From: Sequoia sempervirens
Lineage: Eukaryota > Streptophyta > Pinopsida > Cupressales > Cupressaceae
Reading direction: 5' to 3'
NCBI GenBank assembly: GCA_007258455.2
Contig: VDFB02047230.1
Span: 156,283,413-156,347,412 of the forward strand
Length of the DNA stretch: 64,000 bases
Part shown: piece after piece, positions 1 to 11,444 of the stretch
Numbering within the stretch: the stretch's first letter is position 1
Layout: each line of letters begins with the position of its first letter
Notes under the pieces: generated by a model
The model's input: the letters and a program-made list of their open reading frames with translations, nothing else
What the model was told of the DNA's origin: nothing
Databases searched by the model: none
Translations under genes and position numbers: made by a program

Positions 1-200
1 ATGTTGTGATTAAAGGTTACCATGATTTTATGTTATTTAGACCATGCATTGAGTTACATTTATATGATGTACCCCATTGGATGATTAAACTATGATTTGA
101 TTATTATGTATTGATTAGGTACACTTGACATGTGCATTGAGTGGTTATGGGTACAAGGTTATTTCTCCACCTATCGAATATGTTGCATTGGGCTTATGTG

Positions 201-552
201 TGTTGCAAGGTGTTGCCCTTGGTCTCCTCAGCATGGTTCAACGCGACACTTGAGCTTCATGATATGGTTTAACCTCCTCTTGTGGATCTTGGATCTTGTA
301 TAAATCCAACAATTATATTGGGCATTAATAGGTTGATATTTTGGTGTAAGGACAACCATCCTTGTAATAGTTGGTATTAGAGCCAAGGTCACAGGTTCGA
401 ACCCCTTGCTTGCATTGGGGGGATTGTTGCAAGGTCTCGGCCTTGGTCTCCTCAGCGTGGGACAACATGGCACTCAAGCTTCATGACATGGTTTAACCAC
501 CTCCTATGGATCTTGGATCTTGTATAAATCCAACAGTTGTATCGAGCATTAA
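201..552 (+). mobile_element. TRIM-like miniature LTR element (two ~125-bp direct repeats)
   Basis: Two direct repeats begin TGTTGCAAGG at 201 and 425 and stay similar to about 326 and 552; both share tggatcttggatcttgtata. Between them lie TGGTATTAGAGCC (372-384), which fits an initiator tRNA-Met primer site, and a purine tract gcattgggggga (412-423) just before the second repeat. Repeat, PBS, polypurine tract, repeat is the order of an LTR retrotransposon with about 50 bp of interior, so a TRIM/SMART-type element is my reading. The first repeat does not run cleanly up to the PBS and no target duplication was found, so the ends are unsure. There is no coding capacity. Confidence 0.42.
372..403 (+). 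promoter_or_regulatory. tRNA-Met-type primer-binding site followed by a pol III B-box-like sequence
   Basis: TGGTATTAGAGCC (372-384) differs by one base (C to T) from the usual plant PBS. It is followed by ggttcgaacc (394-403), which matches the pol III B-box consensus. Many plant LTR elements carry this pair by chance of tRNA complementarity; no tRNA cloverleaf can be drawn here. Confidence 0.5.
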
Positions 553-559
553 CCGTCTT

Positions 560-2000
560 TGCAACAATTTTTTTGGTAGCCACTATTACACTCAGTTGAG
601 TGTAAGATAAGCCTTGTTTTCCCCAATGGTTTTAAATCTAAATCAGTGTTAATTTTTCACTCCATATGTTGTGAAATACTAATAATTGTGTGAGATATAT
701 TGTTGTTTTTTATTTCCCATTTGCATGCTGTGGTATTTTAAATAATAAATCTTGTTTTTGAATAATGCTTGATGCATTGGGATTTGGGAAACTAGAAAAG
801 AAAAATAAAAGGAAAATTTTCAATCTAATATGCATTAGGAATATGATTTAAATTATTCCAATTAGTTAACATCATTATTCAAAATTATTATTTTGTCTTC
901 AAAAAATAAATAGATAAATATTATTAATATTTCAATTTTCTTAGAAAATGACTGGTTAGAACTACTTTATTGGCATTTGAGAAAGAAATAATTAGGCATG
1001 TTTAAATTGGAAAATTATTTTTTTGGTGGAAAAGGAAAAAGAAAAGAATAAATAAATTAAATAAAGTGAGTGAAAATCGATTAAAAGAAAATAAATAAAA
1101 AGGAAAAAGACTTAGTCTTTTGATTCGTTCTTGAAAAATCTCTCTCGAACCCTCTCCTCTCAAAATTGAAAGTTGCATAAAAATAGATGGATTTGCATGG
1201 GAATGGATTTGTTTGGCTAGGAATTGGATTTGCATGGGAAGAATTGAAGGTTGCATGGATTGTAATTTGGATTGGCACCTCAAATTTGAAGCAATTAATA
1301 TTTTTTGTGAGTTCGTGATTGAGGTAATTCTCCTCATTTTCTCTTGTTTTAAATTATTTTATTGAGTATTTTACATGCTTAATCATAAGGAATAATAAGG
1401 AACCAATCTTAGATTCAATTCATGCTTTCAATTGAGTAGAGTAAAATATTTCAATTTTTTGGAAAAATGCCCAAATAGAGCCATGGTTATGGATTTTTTT
1501 TCCAAAATTCATGAAATGTGAAATTGACCATAAAATTGTGTTGTTGGGAATATTTTGAACCAGAGGGTATTTTTAGAAGCTTGAAATTTAAAATTTGAGG
1601 CTTTTCTTTAATGGTGGATTTGGGAATTCTATGATTTTCCCTTCGTAAATATTTTTTAGAAAACCAAAATTTGATTGATTTTGAATGAATTTTAATGTGG
1701 GGTATAATGTCTACTTATTTATTTTTTATTTACAAAATTATGAGACAATTTTTCTTTTATCCCAAAAAAATTGCATTGAAATTCATTTCATGCTCAAATT
1801 ATAAATTGGTGTGATAAGCCTAGGATTTGAGGTGTAGATTGTAGGAAAGGGTTGGATCCCAAAAAATTCTAAGGTACAAAGGGGCTCAAGGATATTTTGT
1901 TGGGGATTTTTCTTAACAAGTGATAACCAATGACATTGGGAAAATAAAATTAGCCAAGATGAGGATTACTATGGAATAGCTAGCGCACTAGTACATGCCT
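560..2000. other. AT-rich stretch without recognisable gene
   Basis: No domain or splice-bounded frame was recognised. At 1186-1260 a short phrase (ggatttgcatgggaa) recurs imperfectly three to four times; the antisense reading frames over it are a by-product of that repetition. The rest is low-complexity A/T DNA. Confidence 0.5.
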
Positions 2001-2980
2001 GGTATGAGTGCAGAAGGAATTCCCACTCAAGGAGTGTTGGGAATTGCAAGTTGAGTTTCTCGTGGGGCAAGTTGATCATACTCAAATTCACTTAGGCATC
2101 TCTTTGTGCTATTGGAATGAAACTCCTTCCCTAGATCCAATTGGTTCCTCATCCTTGATGTTATTGGAGTTGATGTCCAATGAGAGACCCATGTCTAACC
2201 ATGTTGTGGTTGGAAGAGACTTAATTGCATGTGATTATGTTCATGTGATATGAGACCATGATTGCACATAATTATGTATGTGCAATATTTTTATGATGTG
2301 TATTATTCCTTGTGATTATTGTTGGTGATGTGATTGACTTGAGCATGCGTGTTTATGTTTGATGATCATTATCTTGGCCTTATATGTATTGAATTTCTAC
2401 ATGATTGTTGGCCCTTGTACATGGATTTTTTATGAATTTTATTGGCACGTTTTTAGTGATGATGTTTTATTTCATCTAACTCCATATGTATATGATGCTA
2501 TATTGATTGATGTGTTTACAAGCTATGATCCTTGTTTTACATGAGTGATGTGTTTATGCCCAAGTGACTATCTCTAAGAATGGTGGGAGTGGACTTAAGG
2601 GTATTTTTGGAAACATGAGATTGATGGTGTATGGTGTTTTCATTGATGACAACCTGTTGTACAAAAGTGATGGTACATTAGTAAGCATATAGTTCAGAGA
2701 AGACCAAGTGTTTTTGGAGAAGTTTGCCTAAGTCCCAGATTGAATAGTATGTAATAGAGGAACAATTTTGTGGTCTGCATTGCTCCGCTTTGCATTATAT
2801 TATCATTTGGTTTTGAGGTAATATTGGCACATTTTGAAGGAGTCTATATCCAAAGTTTTAGGGTTTTATATCTTCCACAGATAAAGACATTAATGACAAT
2901 GTATCAGGCTAAGTTGAGACAAAGTTACAGGTACAAAGTTCATGTTGGAATGCTCTGCATTCCACTATGGATGTTCATTA

Positions 2981-3834
2981 TGTTGTGAAAATTTTAGGGG
3001 GTGTTTGAGGATGTCAAATGTGTGTACACTCCAACTTTCAAGTGGTTTGGTGGTCCTATGTCAAGTTGTGAATGAATAATTGGTTCATTCAGTTGTTGCT
3101 TCACTAGTTTTATTGTGCGGTGCCAGCTTAAGGGTTTTACGGTCATGCAGTATTAAGTTGAGTATGGAGTGAATTTATAGGAGTGACTATAGGTCATGCT
3201 GACCTATTTTGGTGAAGAACACATTTTGGTTTCTTCCACAAAGCATGCATGATGGAATTTTGAGCCAAAAGATTATGGTGTACATGTTTCATCTAATTAG
3301 GCCAACCTAATTGATGGTATGATTTTTTTTGGAATATATGCATATATAGAAGGTCAATTCAATATTGAGATGATGAGGTAGAGTTGTGATAAGTGAAAAA
3401 GGTGATAGTGGTAAAGAATGAAGTGTTTAAAGTCAGTTTTCTGAGCCTAACTGGAACAATATCTTCAACATATAGTAGATGCATTGGTAGTAGTTCAATC
3501 TCTGGTAGTGAGCCACTCTTTTTTATATCTTTTGTAAATTTGGAAGAAGTGATCCTCCTTGGGTAGTGAGCCATTCTAATTTTTGGTCCAATGAGCCTCC
3601 TATAATCTATTGTAATCGATTATGATATATTGTGAGCTAGTCCTCACAATGGTTTTTCCCTTCTAAAGGTTTTCCACATAAATTTGGTGTTCATGTGTTG
3701 ATTGTTGTGGTGCATGATTTAATTGTTCATTTCCATTTTTGCATGTTTAATGAGATGCATTGTAATGCAATTTTACATTAATGAATTTTAGGGAATATTG
3801 ATTCACTCCCTCTCAATATTTTGAGTGTTCAACA
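2981..3834 (+). mobile_element. 5' LTR of a decayed Ty1/copia element
   Basis: The right end is firm: the sequence ends gttcaaca at 3834 and a PBS-like TGGTATTAGAGC follows at 3837. A phrase around 3650-3690 (ggtttttccctt, then ggttttccacataaa) is characteristic of R/U5 in many plant copia LTRs. The left end is placed at TGTTGTGAAAATTT (2981) because it gives TG...CA ends and a normal length of about 850 bp. No partner LTR was seen downstream, so the start is a guess. Confidence 0.5.
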
Positions 3835-3836
3835 AT

Positions 3837-3848
3837 TGGTATTAGAGC
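3837..3848 (+). promoter_or_regulatory. Primer-binding site of the copia relic
   Basis: TGGTATTAGAGC lies two bases after the LTR end. It pairs with the 3' end of initiator tRNA-Met apart from one C-to-T change. Confidence 0.65.
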
Positions 3849-3900
3849 AAGGTTCCTTCAATTGGCCTAACAACTAAGGTAGATCTTAGAAGTTGAACAC

Positions 3901-4640
3901 ATGGAAAATAGGAAGTATATTATCCCTTCAGAAGAAATTATAATGGAAAGGTTTACTAAAGAAGACTATGAAGTTGATATGAAAGGAGAACTCAGATCTT
4001 CTCTTGATGATCTGGATAAAGAAAAATGTGAGAATAAAGATCTAAAAGAAAATCTTAAGGAAGCAAATGAGTGCATCAAGAAGTTGAGGAATCAAGTCAA
4101 GAAAGTTAAAGAGCAATTCAAGGAAATAAATGAGAAACGTAAGGAATCAAATGAGACAATCACTAGTCTAAAAGTGCAGGTTGAAGAAGGAAAAAGAGTT
4201 GAAGACTGCTTGAATTCCAAGTTGAAAGACAAGTCTACAGAATGCTCAAAGCTTGAAGAAGAGATTGTCTCTAAAGAAAGCTCTATAGAAAACAAAGAGT
4301 CAAAAGGAAAAATTCAAGAAGAGATCCACCTTTCTTGATGATATGCTTGCTCATAAAAGGATTCTAAGGACAAGGAAGGATTAGGGTTTGAAAAAGGAGA
4401 AATATCAAAGGAAAATTAGACTCCAAACAATGTTGACAAGAAGAGTAATGAACAAATGAAGACTAGAGATAAGAAGAGCAATATAAAACATGTCTAGAAC
4501 ACAAAGAAATATTTTGAGAGACCTCCTATCAGAAAACCAAGTCCACAAAGGTATTCATCTTTTAAAGGTTGATATTGCTCTTGTAATAAATTTTGACATA
4601 GAGCTGTAGAATGTAGAAGTAGGATGAACCAAAAATTTTA
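3901..4640 (+). pseudogene. Ty1/copia gag relic (coiled coil plus broken zinc knuckle)
   Basis: The frame opens at ATG 3901, 60 bp after the PBS, and runs to a stop at 4336. The protein is highly charged (Lys/Glu) with heptad-like spacing from residue 25 to 140, as in the long coiled coil of copia gag proteins. The same frame resumes and at 4573-4614 encodes a CCHC knuckle relic, with C, C, H and C in order. One codon is missing between the first two cysteines and the residue before the His is a TGA. Protease, integrase and RT are absent; sequence after 4640 is not recognisable, so the element is truncated here. It would have encoded the capsid of the element. Confidence 0.68.
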
Positions 4641-4861
4641 ATCATTTTTTAGTCTATTGGGTGAATATTTTGTTATCAACTAACAGATAAAAAAATGGTT
4701 ATATCAGCCACAATATAGTGAGATTAAATCTATCCTCTTAGAAAGGGGAGGCTTCCTTCTTATTGCTAACTATAAACAACTAGTAATTAACTAAGCTTAT
4801 TTACACTAAGATTAACCATTGGGTGTTTTCATATCATCCTATTCTCTTTTTCCAAAATAGA

Positions 4862-6171
4862 TGTTGTGAATGTAAAATTCCTCAAGCTCCCTTTGGGTGG
4901 TTTTGTTTTACTAAGTACCAACCCGTGCCTCATATGTTTAAATTTTCGTCCTTCACTTCTCAATCGGGCCACTTTTTGCTAAACTCTATCGGCTGTTGCC
5001 ACGTGTCCACTGAGCACTCCTCGTAGCAAAATGCTTCCTTCGCTCTTCTATCGGCTCCCACCATGCTTCCACATGTCATCACCATGGGCTATTCATAGTT
5101 GCTCCCCTTCATTTTTCCATTGGGCCTTGTCTGTGTGCCACGTAGCTTTCATTCGCATGCACTTTTTGGTGGACCCCACAGTCGGTGCCGATAGTAAGGA
5201 ATGTTGCCACATGTCTTCCTAGCACAATCTTTTATCGAAGAAGGGGAGGAATGAACCATAGGCTGTGACCTGCCGCTACATGTCCTTTTAGTGGGAGTTA
5301 TACTGAAGAGAGGGGTAGAGTGAACAACAAGTTGCGACGTGTTGCTGCATATTCTAACGGCTTGAATAGATAAATGACACATGTTTGTGTAGGGCTTCTC
5401 TAAGACCACTGTCATCATTCGTAGGGGATGCATTTGGCTGGGGAGTGACTACGTGCTGTGGTCTAAATCTTTTATGTTACTACAACCGAGGGAAATCATT
5501 TCCGCTACCATCATTGCTCAAGATATATAATCTCTTTTGTTATTGGCCTGCCAGATGGTGGGATTGCTAGCTATATATACTACTTCTTGCTTCAAAAAAG
5601 GAGTTCAAAAGATGTAGAAAATGTAGAGAAAGAAACCATGCCTCTTTTTCTATGCTTTTAGATCATTGTATGATACTTTCAGACTGTATCATTATTCATC
5701 CTTTCTGTTTTCCTTATGTTATTTGATAAAACATTGATACTGTGCCATTATTGTCTTGAATTGTTCATTTTTAGAACTTCTATGATTTTAATACAAGTTT
5801 GCTGATTTAGATAATGTCTTTGACTCCTCTTTTTAGTAAATGAGTGTGAAAATTATTTTATTTCATTAGATGAATTTTTTGGATCTTTATCTTTGATTTC
5901 TATTAATTCTGGAACATAGCAGATTACTGATCAAACCCTTAAATCAAATCGCCAAAGATAGATTTATCGTGCCTATATCTACCCCTTGGCACATCACCTT
6001 AGTTAGATCTTTATTTTCTATATCTACTTCATTTTCCTATTCCAAAACCCTAATTACAGAAGAAGCCGTCTTCTTTAAAAACCCGAAGGTCACTCAGTTT
6101 AGCGCAATTGGTCCCCCCATTAACTGAGTTTCCCATAAAGGCTGTTACCTTGCCAATTTTTGGCATCAACA
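4862..6171 (+). mobile_element. Candidate solo LTR, about 1.3 kb
   Basis: It starts TGTTGTGAATG and ends with the phrase gccaatttttggcatcaaca, which resembles the 3' ends of Tat-type Ty3 LTRs. A TATA-like ctatatatac lies at 5571-5580, about 600 bp from the right end, and a G-box-like ccacgtgtcc lies near 4998. The flanks (ataga and aatgt) are not a target duplication, so this may instead be a truncated LTR. Confidence 0.38.
5571..5580 (+). promoter_or_regulatory. TATA-box-like element in the candidate solo LTR
   Basis: ctatatatac in a GC-richer surround, followed by a moderately A/T-rich leader-like region. The reading depends on the LTR interpretation. Confidence 0.3.
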
Positions 6172-6579
6172 AATGTTTTATTTTACAAACTTACAATGAT
6201 AATACCATAATGTTTACAAAATGTAACAAGCCTCAAAATACTAGTTGAAACAATAATAACCAATATCCAATTTAGTTAGACAAAAGAATAATTAGAATGA
6301 TACCAACAAGTTTCAATAGCAAGAAAACCCACAAAATCACAAAGTCTTCAAGTTATTCCCAAATTGCACACATAAACATAAATTCTAAATATGATATTAC
6401 AGCTCAAAGAATTCAAAAACAGATTTAGATAACCTCTTGGAACATATGATTCCACACCATGATTCAATCATGTGCAAGAGCATGCAGTAGGAAAGATGTA
6501 AGAACAATCCCAATACATAATAAGCTTGATCCAAGATAAAAATTGGACACCAATTTGCTTCTTTTCATTGATTGGCTAC

Positions 6580-7157
6580 CAATTACAAATGTCTTCACAA
6601 TATCCTGCTTTAGGTATGAATTTTATGTTTTCTTTGTTGACGAGTGGGCCTAGGTATTTGGAATGAAAAGCCTCTAAATAGACTTTGTGTAGATCTTCAC
6701 CCACAAAATCTCAAAGGGTTTTGTAAAATTCACAAGGGAAACCATCAATTCCTGGAGCTTTGTCATTAGCCATAGTGTTCACTACCTCCTTGAGGTCTTC
6801 AATGGTGAGCAGTTTCTCACAGAAGGCTTTGAGTAGGGGAAATTTTGTTTGGCACAATCCTGAGAGACTCCTAGAGAGCATTGGCACATTCCATAGTCTA
6901 ATCTTGGGAAATGAACTCCTTCTCATAGTGCCTAAAAAATTCCTAAAGAATGTCAGGTAGTTCAGTGAGCACATGATTACCTTATTTGATTCACTTGATG
7001 CCAAGCAAGGTATGCCTAGCTCGAAGAGCCAAAAAAAACTCATACAAGGAACAGTCCCCAATTTTGAGCCAGTGAAGTTTGGCTTAGATTTGAAAATCAC
7101 ACATGTGGTTGGAAAGAAACTAGTAGAGTTTGGGAAGTATAAAAAAGTGGCATACAA
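6580..7157 (-). pseudogene. L1-type LINE reverse transcriptase fragment
   Basis: Read on the minus strand, the frame ending at 6711 carries the signature NDKAPGIDGFP about 20 residues before its stop. This is the entry to the reverse-transcriptase domain of plant non-LTR elements. Past the stop the same frame continues with typical L1 phrases, including DLHKVYLEAF and NIKFIPK (about 6590-6705), with TGG to TGA and CGG to TAG changes. The part upstream of the signature is a poorly conserved linker. Catalytic FADD and endonuclease domains are absent. No poly-A or target duplication was seen. Confidence 0.75.
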
Positions 7158-7247
7158 TACAAAAGATGGTAATCAAGCAAAAAGGTGTGATTTGGTTATT
7201 TAGAAGATGTCAGTGTGTCAGTGTCTACATTTCGTAACAGTACAATG

Positions 7248-7272
7248 TATGGGTATGCGAGGCATACCCATA
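7248..7272. repeat. Perfect 11-bp inverted repeat with 3-nt loop
   Basis: tatgggtatgc, loop gag, then gcatacccata. It lies just upstream of the transposase-like relic and would form a tight hairpin on either strand. It could be a chance palindrome, a terminator-like hairpin, or part of a transposon end. Confidence 0.8.
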
Positions 7273-7292
7273 GAACTTGATGGTTGAACTTT

Positions 7293-8681
7293 CAATTCAA
7301 GTTATGCAAGGACACCTTTCTAGTTGGTAGCATAGTTTCAGTGGTCAACTTTGTAGAGAACCACACTCTACAGCCACAACGTGAGGTGTAGTCACAATAT
7401 TACAACTCCACACAGGTTTCTATTTTTGTGCACATAGCATTCATTCATGTAGTTGATTGTACATAGGACCAAAGGAAGGTATTTAGGGAGTACCACTTTT
7501 ATATTAGTGATAATCTCACACATTTTCTAGAGTTCATGCAAGGTTGCTTCCAGTTGTTCTATAGTGATTTGGCTCAAAGGGGCATAGCATATAATATGGT
7601 CAGATAGCTGTGCAACACAATTCAAGAACTCACAAATGTTCTATTGGTTGGACAAGATGCATGTCATTGTAGGTGTTCAACATATGTGGAAATTTTTTGA
7701 GGTCAGGCATGGAAAGGGGAGCATGATGGTGCAGGAGCATGTGTCAAAAGAGAATTAGCATGAGAAGAGTTAAAGTATAAAGACAATGCAAAGTTGAAAA
7801 ATGCACAATCAATCGTCGAGTGGTGTAATGCTTCGATGGGTGTAGGTAATGAAGGTAAGTCTTCAGTTCATAGATATTTTTGGTTGATAGATAATACTAA
7901 CATTGCGTGCCATATGAGGATTTTTGTACATTGATAGGATCGAGTGAGCTACACTCTTTCCTTAGCTTAGATGCAGGTTCATGGAGTATCCATACATAGA
8001 AGATGGCATGCTTTTTTTCATCATGTACAATGCAAGCCTGGGATGAGTGCAAAGGAGTGGGTTGATGAATGGTGGTTAAGTTATCTTAGCCCACTTCACA
8101 CTTATCACCCTCTGATGACATTGGAACTGACACAAATGGAATTATCAGTTAACTTTGACCACATATCAAATCTAGTTCAACTAGGTAATATATCTAATTG
8201 CATAGTTTTTGAAATTACTATTGTTATCATACTTTGTAGTGTATTTGTAATGTTGACTAATTTCATCTAATTTGTTGCACATTTCAATGTAGGGAATGTT
8301 TATGCAGTTATTACAGATGAAGACAATGAAGAGGGAAAATATTATTACTTGTGTCATTGTGTTGAGGCTAAAAATAAATTGGAGGCCCTAGTTATAGATG
8401 GAGAAAACATTGAATACCCTATAGGATCAGTGGTTGTTACTAGAACATGGCTTAGAAGGTACCCACATAAGAGTGTTAATGTTTGGCTATTTCAAAACTT
8501 TGACACACATCGAAAAATTCTTCATTACTCAAACCTTGTCATGACATCTGATGTTCATTTAATCAAATATGGGGGTAGACCTTTGAACAAGACCTTGTGG
8601 AAGGTGTGTGAGTCTGACCATGAGGCAATAAATGACACAATAAAGAGTAGAGCAGATCCAGATGGTTCGTTGAATTAATTT
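7293..8681 (+). pseudogene. DDE-type transposase-like protein relic, three exons
   Basis: A decayed protein reads through three exons. Exon A (about 7293-7854) has IVSVVNFVEN, then FYISDN, then SDSCATQFKN, then HGKG with HDGAGACVKR. Exon B (7966-8184) has RRWHAFFHHVQCKPG. Exon C (8293-8681) has LVQLGNVYAVI, YYYLCHCVEAKNKLE and GSVVVTRTWLRRYPHK. Introns 7855-7965 and 8185-8292 are GT-AG, about 110 bp, both phase 1. I recognise the SDGCxxQFKN / GHGKGxHDGxG pattern from unnamed plant and animal proteins that look DDE-transposase derived. The likely acidic triad is at 7347 (here Asn), 7603 (Asp) and 7725 (Asp). Broken by frameshifts near 7597 and 7719 and by several stops. The family name and function are not certain. 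Confidence 0.6.
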
Positions 8682-8739
8682 GTAAGTATGCACATTGGTT
8701 CATATTAATTTTTAAGTATGCAAATTAATTTGTATGATG

Positions 8740-9028
8740 CCAATGCTATCATCTAATAGACTTGCAAATTTATCACACTTTATGTTTAGAATTGTGGCAA
8801 AGGATACAAAGTTCAATGGTATTTTATTTTTTCTCAAAAATATGCAAAAAAAATGGATGTAAGATATTCTCAATAGATTAGTAAACTAAGTAGAAGATTA
8901 AATTGTGTTATTTTTATAATAGGTTACAAGCTTCCAAGAGGTGGAAAGTAGTAGTTTAGTTACGTTCTATTCATGTTGATCCTCATTTCTTCAAGGACCC
9001 TCTAAAGTTTAATCCTGATAGATGGGAG
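8740..9028 (+). pseudogene. Cytochrome P450 pseudogene exons (CYP85-clan style)
   Basis: Exon 1 piece (to 8818) reads RLANLSHFMFR then KDTKFNG, ending in a GT donor at 8819. Exon 2 (8923-9028, after AG) continues in phase with YKLPRG, then RSIHVDPHFFKDPLKF and NPDRW, and ends at a GT donor (9029). These are the ExxR-downstream strand and the PERF-like region of plant P450s such as gibberellin, brassinosteroid or diterpenoid oxidases. Exon 2 has a 1-bp deletion at the first Trp codon (about 8945) and a Trp to TAG change. A further exon may begin at 9210 (gtgggagctagtaaaccc) but is too decayed. The heme-binding Cys loop is not found. The N-terminal two thirds of a P450 is missing upstream. Confidence 0.72.
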
Positions 9029-9279
9029 GTATGTTTGATATTCATATAAAAATGAATTTTTAAGATATTCAATGGAGTATATTGACTAGTGATAGGTTAT
9101 AAGATATTGCATAATTTAGCACACAAGTTTTAGATTATTGACATATCACATGTTTATTTGAATTGATTATGTGATTATTAATATTTACAATCTCTTTTCT
9201 TTGTTTAGGTGGGAGCTAGTAAACCCAAATGAAGTTATAAAGTATATGCCAAATCCAACACTAGCAGGTGGTACTAAAT

Positions 9280-10080
9280 TATTCATTTTAAGTTAACCTC
9301 ATCATGACCACCTATGATGTAGACATTATAAAAGTGTGTGTCAAGCTTAGCGAGGGAATTTAAAATTATTCATTTGAAGTTAACCTCATCATGATTGCCT
9401 ATGATGCAAACATTATAAGAGCATCTAGAATGTATGAGTGACATTGTAAAAGATCTATGAGAACAAAGTACCTAAGGAAAATTTGAATCCTATTTTTGGT
9501 TATTGTAAGAGAATCTTATAAGATGAGTTTGTGTGCATGAAAATGGGGCACATTGATTGAATATTTTATTTAAGTGGGGTGTTGAAATTCACATAGTTTG
9601 ATTTTTTTCTCATGATTTTGTATTACCGCTTGATAGTTTTGAGAAAGTATTGTGCCTACAAGTACAAGCACTTGGGTATCATATTGGTGTATGAATTATA
9701 TTAGAAAATTGTAGCACAAACATAAGAATTAGGACTGCCAAATAAATCTCATTTTGTTGTAAACATCATATTATTAATATAGTGAGTGTAATAACCATTG
9801 ATGGTTAGCAATCATTCTTTTTCTTCTTTTATTCTCTCCCTATTATAACTAGCACCACTTGACTAACTTATTATAAAATCTTCATTTATTAAAACTGTGA
9901 CCAATGACATAGTATAGTTTAACTACACCTGATCCATATGAATTTGAGGTGTATTTAACCCACTAAGCATCAATACCAATAAGATCATTCACTGTAAACA
10001 AAGATAAAAAAATCCATTAAAACTAACATTCTAAATCATGAAAGCTTGTCAAACCTCTAATCTAAGGCATTGAAACTTAT
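9280..10080. other. No recognisable gene
   Basis: A/T-rich sequence. A phrase (ttcatttraagttaacctcatcatga) occurs twice, at about 9283 and 9368, as a local direct repeat. No coding signal was found. Confidence 0.4.
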
Positions 10081-10712
10081 CCTATTGGGGGAGTGGTGTC
10101 ACATTGATGTGGAATGTCGACCCTTTCCCAATCCCTTGGATAATGAGCTTGTTTAAATTAATTTTATTGAAGAAAACTAATGAAACCATTGATAGATGTT
10201 TATGAAAACATGATTTAAAGCTAAATGAATATTATGCAAGCTATTTTAACATGATTTATGTTGAGATGATCGATATGGGTGTATGAAAATCTACTCTAAA
10301 TGTATGCAAGCTTCAAAATATTAAAATCCTAATTAAAAAATAAGCTAAATGTGTGCATCTATGTTATCATGGAAGCCATTAATAGAAGCTAAGCTAATAT
10401 GTAAGTAAATAAAGCTAAAATGATGTTAAATGTGAGTGCAAGTGCAAATGATTTTAACAACATAAGTTTTTTGTTAAAATATGGATCCATTTGTCTACAA
10501 ATAGTGCTTTATTTATAGGAAAGCTAATGAGAAATGGAGGGTTGAGATCAAAAAGGTTAATCAATGGTTAAGGATGGAGGAAATTGGAGGCATGGATCAT
10601 GGATTCTCATCAATGGATGAGAATGCAAGATGAGATTTAATCAAGGGCCTACATTCATCCAATCAAACACACTTTCAAAAATTGCACAAGAAGTCTTGTA
10701 AGTTAACTTGCA

Positions 10713-10717
10713 CATGA
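10713..10717. repeat. Left target-site duplication of the 3.4-kb element
   Basis: catga, matching 14158-14162 exactly. Supported by restoration of the 26-bp tandem repeat when the element and one copy are removed. Confidence 0.6.
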
Positions 10718-11444
10718 CGTAACACTCCCACCATGAAACCCTAGAGGACAACACGCTACAATGAAACAAAATGGAACAATTTTTTTTTTTGAAATGTAAC
10801 ATACAAAAGGTTGCAGATGGTACAATAACTTGTATTATGACCTAAGTCCTCTAAGGTTCCATGACTACGCTACTAGAATCCCATTAACCAACAAACAAGA
10901 ATTATAATTCATCTCATTAAACCAATTTTTTATGTAACAATATAAAGTGCAATTAATCCATTATATATAAATGATCTACCAATAAGAATCATTCATATAA
11001 TATTAACATTATAACAACATTCATTACTATTAACTAACATACATAAGATACAAAATTTGCATTATCCATTACAGAAGAGAGTTCAACAATCAATTACAAT
11101 ATTACATCATTACATCAATGCTTCCCCGAGATCAATAGGGAAGATATACTTTTGAGCACAATGCATGATCCCATTGATTTCAAGTCAATACAAGTACATG
11201 TAAGATAGTTCACATGAAATGAAACAAGTGTAGGAGTCCACATCACCAAGAGTAGTCGCCACACGAAGGATCAACATCAGGGAAACCCGATGGATGAATA
11301 AGCATAATCCACTAGACCATGTGGAACCCAAAGGTCTAGCCCCCGTGCTAGGAGATAACACAGGGTCCCACAACAACAAAAATCAAGGCAACCACAAACA
11401 TAGATGCAAGGCTAAACAAGACTTGAAATTGACACTACAATAAT

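Noticed and set aside
372..403. A tRNA gene or SINE suggested by ggttcgaacc
   Set aside because: There is no A box at the right spacing and no cloverleaf; the retroelement primer site explains the sequence better.
6760..7203. Plus-strand frames over the LINE fragment
   Set aside because: They are shadows of the antisense reverse-transcriptase frame, which carries the recognisable motif.
7221..7245. A second Ty3 3' LTR boundary (minus strand TGTAGACAC at about 7229, as at 14776)
   Set aside because: The neighbouring minus-strand sequence is not purine-rich and no LTR similarity to 14163-14776 was seen; a short chance match.
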